Shown piece after piece: positions 7,301 through 8,675 of a stretch of DNA of 8,675 bases. The notes below the pieces were generated by a model. That model saw only the letters and a program-made list of their open reading frames with translations, ran no database searches and was not told the origin of the DNA. Within the stretch, counting starts at the first letter, position 1; each line of letters opens with the position of its first letter. Location: contig CACZTE010000141.1 of NCBI GenBank assembly GCA_902784045.1, forward strand, positions 1 through 8,675, given 5' to 3'. This DNA comes from an uncultured Eubacterium sp. (GTDB lineage Bacteria; Bacillota; Clostridia; Eubacteriales; Eubacteriaceae). The translations under genes and the position numbers were made by a program.

Positions 7301-8528
7301 AAAATGCTATGGTGTCGATATGACCACCTTAAAACCCGTGGAAATCGGCGAAGCCGTCGGCATTATCGCTGCCCAGTCCATCGGAGAACCCGGGACACAG
7401 CTCACCATGCGGACCTTCCACTCCGGCGGGGTGGCTCAGGCCGACGATATCACACAGGGGCTTCCCCGTGTCGAAGAGCTTTTCGAAGCGCGTAAACCGA
7501 AGGGTCAGGCAATTATCAGTGAAATTGCCGGAACCGTGCACTTAAGCGAAGGCCGGAAAAACGAAGCGACCATCATCGGCGACGCGCCGGTGGCGACGGA
7601 TGATCAAGTTGTCGATGCCGATACGCCCCGGGTGGAAACCGGTGAAGAAAAAACCTATGTCATTCCCTACGGGGCACGCCTTAAAGTATTGGAAGGCGAC
7701 CACGTCGAGGCAGGGGAACCGCTAACCGAAGGGTCTATTAACCCCAATGACATTTTGGATATTCAGGGCGTCGAAGCCGTTCAGGCCTATCTCCTCTCGG
7801 AAGTGCAGAAAGTCTACCGCGAACAAGGGGTGGATATCAGCGATAAACACATTGAAGTGATTATCCGTCAGATGCTTCGCAAGGTAAAAGTGGAAGATTC
7901 CGGTGATACCGGGCTCATTACCGGCGAGATCAAAGACATCTTCCAGGTGATGGAAGCCAACGAAAAAGCCCTTGATCAAGGTTTAAGACCCGCGGTGTAT
8001 ACCCGCAATCTCATGGGGATTACCAAGGCATCCCTTGCCACCGATTCCTTCCTTTCCGCCGCGTCCTTCCAGGAAACAACCCGTGTGCTCACCGACGCGG
8101 CCATCAAGGCCAAAGTCGATCCGCTCCAGGGCCTCAAGGAAAACGTCATTATCGGACAACTGATTCCCGCCGGGACCGGCGTACCGGAATACGGCCGGGT
8201 CGAACTCGAATATGATAAGCCGGAACAGGAAGAAGAAGCGTTTGCCGACAGCGACGTCGAAGCTTCCCAAAGCGCGATTATTGATGATTTAAGCGCTGAA
8301 GAAGGCGCGGATCTGAGCGACATCATTCAGGAAGACAAAAATGACGATATCATTGCCGAAGAGCGACGGAATATTGAGAAAAACGAAGAGCTCGCGGCAG
8401 CTTTCGATATGTTTGATCTGGACTTTATGATGGACGACGCCAATACAAATGCACAAGATCCGGAAACCGTCGAAGCAGAAACTGATGATGACATGACCAT
8501 CGGGGAAAGCGACGATTCAGAAGAATAA
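4311..8528 (+). CDS. rpoC: DNA-directed RNA polymerase subunit beta'
   Basis: This is the catalytic beta' subunit of RNA polymerase, 1405 residues, about 200 longer than Bacillus RpoC (about 1200 from memory). In order: zinc ribbon C62, C64, C77, C80; clamp coiled coil that binds sigma at about 255-300; switch region with LLGKRVDYSGRSV at 333-345; NADFDGD at 449-455, where D451, D453 and D455 hold the catalytic Mg; bridge helix at about 749-785 (SHGARKGLTDTAL). Second zinc site: C796, C989, C996, C999. Trigger loop: GTQLTMRTFHSGG, with M1033, R1034 and H1037 matching E. coli M932, R933 and H936, and no large insertion. The conserved core ends near 1300. Two features are odd. Three tandem 52-residue modules lie between C796 and C989, a gap of 193 residues against about 74 in E. 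coli. The last 105 residues are strongly acidic. The gene is cotranscribed with rpoB and ends before a strong terminator. Identity is certain. Confidence 0.99.
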   Translation: MFNPEEINFESLQVSLADPNKIREWSRGEVKKPETINYRTQKPEKEGLFCEKIFGPTKDWECNCGKYKRVRHKGTVCENCGVEVTRKSVRRERMGHIELAAPVSHIWYFKGVPSRMGLILEMSPRDLEKVIYFASYVVTDPGTSPLEYKQVLSDGQYQEARNAYGNTFTAEMGAEAIQELLAMVDLDQEAAVLKEELETATGQKRVKVSRRLEAVEAFRASGNKPEWMILETIPVIPPDLRPMVQLDGGRYATSDLNDLYRRVINRNNRLTKLIEQDSPTIIINNEKRMLQEAVDALIDNGRRGRAVTGPGNRAFKSLSEFLKGKQGRFRQNLLGKRVDYSGRSVIVVGPELKMYQCGLPKEMAIELFKPFVTCELVSQGLAQNIKSAKKMVDKPDTTVWDILEEVIQEHPVLLNRAPTLHRLGIQAFEPVLVEGRAIKLHPLACTAYNADFDGDQMAVHVPLSVEAQAEARFLMMACNNILKPQDGTPVVVPTQDMILGSYYLTIEEKDAPGTGRIFRDEDEMEMAYFNRDVHLHARVKVRKKKTIDGIVHTRLVESTVGRFLFNQVLPQDMGFVRRNTIDDMFKLEVDTQVDKDVLKAIVDSCFRKHGPTITSEVLDEIKRLGYKYSTLSGITVSVSDMQVPGDKEEILAAADDEVEETREDYLNGLITEEERYEKVVKIWNKATDDVTKSLLEHLDRLNPISMMADSGARGNKNQIRQLAGMRGLMADPTGRTIEIPIRSNFREGLNISEFYSSSHGARKGLTDTALRTADSGYLTRRLVDVSQDVIVREDDCGTDIGYEVEARTEVKDTDLRVSQEIKPADAKGVIELVGGGAKWYFAEDAADPETKAVLAEENSAFSAETAARLAEAGVKAVTVYRKKSADDIVGSYAVSDIINPETGEVITAKDQRVTEAAVEAINATSLSRVKTYTIKSAKRLAGRYAFEDVIDPETGEVLVAKNELISKETAEAIEDKNIQRVSIRSVFNCQSKHGVCKKCYGVDMTTLKPVEIGEAVGIIAAQSIGEPGTQLTMRTFHSGGVAQADDITQGLPRVEELFEARKPKGQAIISEIAGTVHLSEGRKNEATIIGDAPVATDDQVVDADTPRVETGEEKTYVIPYGARLKVLEGDHVEAGEPLTEGSINPNDILDIQGVEAVQAYLLSEVQKVYREQGVDISDKHIEVIIRQMLRKVKVEDSGDTGLITGEIKDIFQVMEANEKALDQGLRPAVYTRNLMGITKASLATDSFLSAASFQETTRVLTDAAIKAKVDPLQGLKENVIIGQLIPAGTGVPEYGRVELEYDKPEQEEEAFADSDVEASQSAIIDDLSAEEGADLSDIIQEDKNDDIIAEERRNIEKNEELAAAFDMFDLDFMMDDANTNAQDPETVEAETDDDMTIGESDDSEE
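6801..7268 (+). repeat. Three tandem 156-bp modules inside rpoC
   Basis: Residues about 831-882, 883-934 and 935-986 of beta' are three ungapped copies of a 52-residue unit. The PET triplet recurs at 848-850, 900-902 and 952-954, exactly 52 residues apart. Copies 2 and 3 share KSA at the start, G-x-YA, PETGEV, AK and EAI, with about 18 of 43 aligned residues identical. Copy 1 is more diverged, with about 15 of 43 identical to copy 3. At DNA level 7002-7025 and 7158-7181 differ at one base of 24. Copy 3 has the position and form of the single unit found before the last three zinc-site cysteines in other beta' subunits, so copies 1 and 2 look like the additions. Module boundaries are approximate. 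Confidence 0.88.
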
Positions 8529-8561
8529 ATTTTGACAATTGAATGTTGACATCAATGATTC

Positions 8562-8593
8562 TCGGCAATCCTTTTTCGGATTGCCGATTTTTT
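8562..8593 (+). terminator. Intrinsic terminator of the rpoBC operon
   Basis: A perfect 10-bp stem pairs TCGGCAATCC (8562-8571) with GGATTGCCGA (8578-8587) around a 6-base loop. Six T follow at 8588-8593. It sits 33 bases after the rpoC stop and is a strong Rho-independent terminator. It should end the rpoBC transcript before the next promoter. Confidence 0.95.
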
Positions 8594-8604
8594 AAATATC
8601 GGCC

Positions 8605-8634
8605 TTGACAAAATAAATAGTATTTTGTTATACT
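8605..8634 (+). promoter_or_regulatory. Promoter for the gene right of the window
   Basis: The -35 element is a perfect TTGACA (8605-8610). An 18-bp spacer leads to the -10 TATACT (8629-8634), with TGT at 8626-8628 forming an extended -10. Transcription should start near 8641. It begins only 12 bases after the terminator U-tract, so the next operon starts at once with its own promoter. In Clostridia the usual next genes are rpsL, rpsG and fusA, sometimes after a small L7Ae-like gene, but none is visible here. The -10 is flanked by a short inverted repeat, AGTAT (8619-8623) and ATACT (8630-8634). Confidence 0.88.
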
Positions 8635-8670
8635 CTTCAAGTATGCGCTCGCATGATTATTTTATTGCGT

Positions 8671-8675
8671 AAGGA
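8671..8675 (+). promoter_or_regulatory. Probable ribosome binding site cut by the window edge
   Basis: The window ends in AAGGA, about 30 bases after the predicted start of transcription. This fits the left part of an AAGGAG-type ribosome binding site like those before rpoB and rpoC. If so, a start codon should lie within about 5-15 bases beyond the edge. The gene itself cannot be seen. Confidence 0.5.

Noticed and set aside
8532..8560. Two TTGACA hexamers after the rpoC stop (8532-8537, 8546-8551)
   Set aside because: Neither has a good -10 at 16-18 bp; the nearest is AATGAT for the first. Any transcript would run straight into the terminator at 8562-8593.

Overview
The window holds the two large subunits of bacterial RNA polymerase, rpoB (beta) then rpoC (beta'), both on the + strand and both complete. 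Flanking non-coding DNA carries clear transcription signals. Protein sequence points to Bacillota, class Clostridia. Beta opens with the Gram-positive type N-terminus (SFSKIKEVLEMPNL), beta' has the four-cysteine N-terminal zinc ribbon, there is no enterobacterial insertion in the trigger loop, and the ribosome binding sites are AAAGGAG. The genes have moderate to slightly high GC and the leader is AT-rich. I cannot name the genus; a Eubacterium-like clostridial lineage is a guess.

Layout. Bases 1-64 have no recognisable gene and are probably the 3' untranslated end of an upstream transcript (rplL is the usual neighbour, but it is not visible). A strong intrinsic terminator lies at 65-89. A near-consensus extended -10 promoter lies at 127-155, with an A-rich stretch upstream. 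It starts a leader of about 285 nt (about 162-448) with several hairpins, two pairs of direct repeats, a boxA-like motif and a terminator-like hairpin with a U-tract. rpoB (449-4291) and rpoC (4311-8528) follow, 19 bases apart, each with its own strong ribosome binding site. A strong terminator at 8562-8593 closes the operon. A new extended -10 promoter at 8605-8634 then drives a gene that begins beyond the right edge; rpsL or a small L7Ae-like gene is usual there.

How they work together. Beta and beta' form the catalytic core of RNA polymerase with alpha2 and omega. Both carry intact active-site residues: the beta' NADFDGD triad and the two beta lysines in the GDKMAGRHGNKG block. Here rpoBC appears to be its own transcription unit, bounded by terminators. 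The long structured leader could tune core-polymerase synthesis separately from the upstream ribosomal protein genes.

Most unusual content. Beta' residues about 831-986, between the first and second cysteines of the second zinc site, contain three ungapped tandem copies of a 52-residue module that other beta' proteins, as I recall them, carry once. Both subunits also end in acidic tails; that of beta' is about 105 residues with 40 acidic and 5 basic residues. The leader looks like a possible attenuation or antitermination system. No phage, CRISPR, insertion sequence, tRNA or rRNA was seen.
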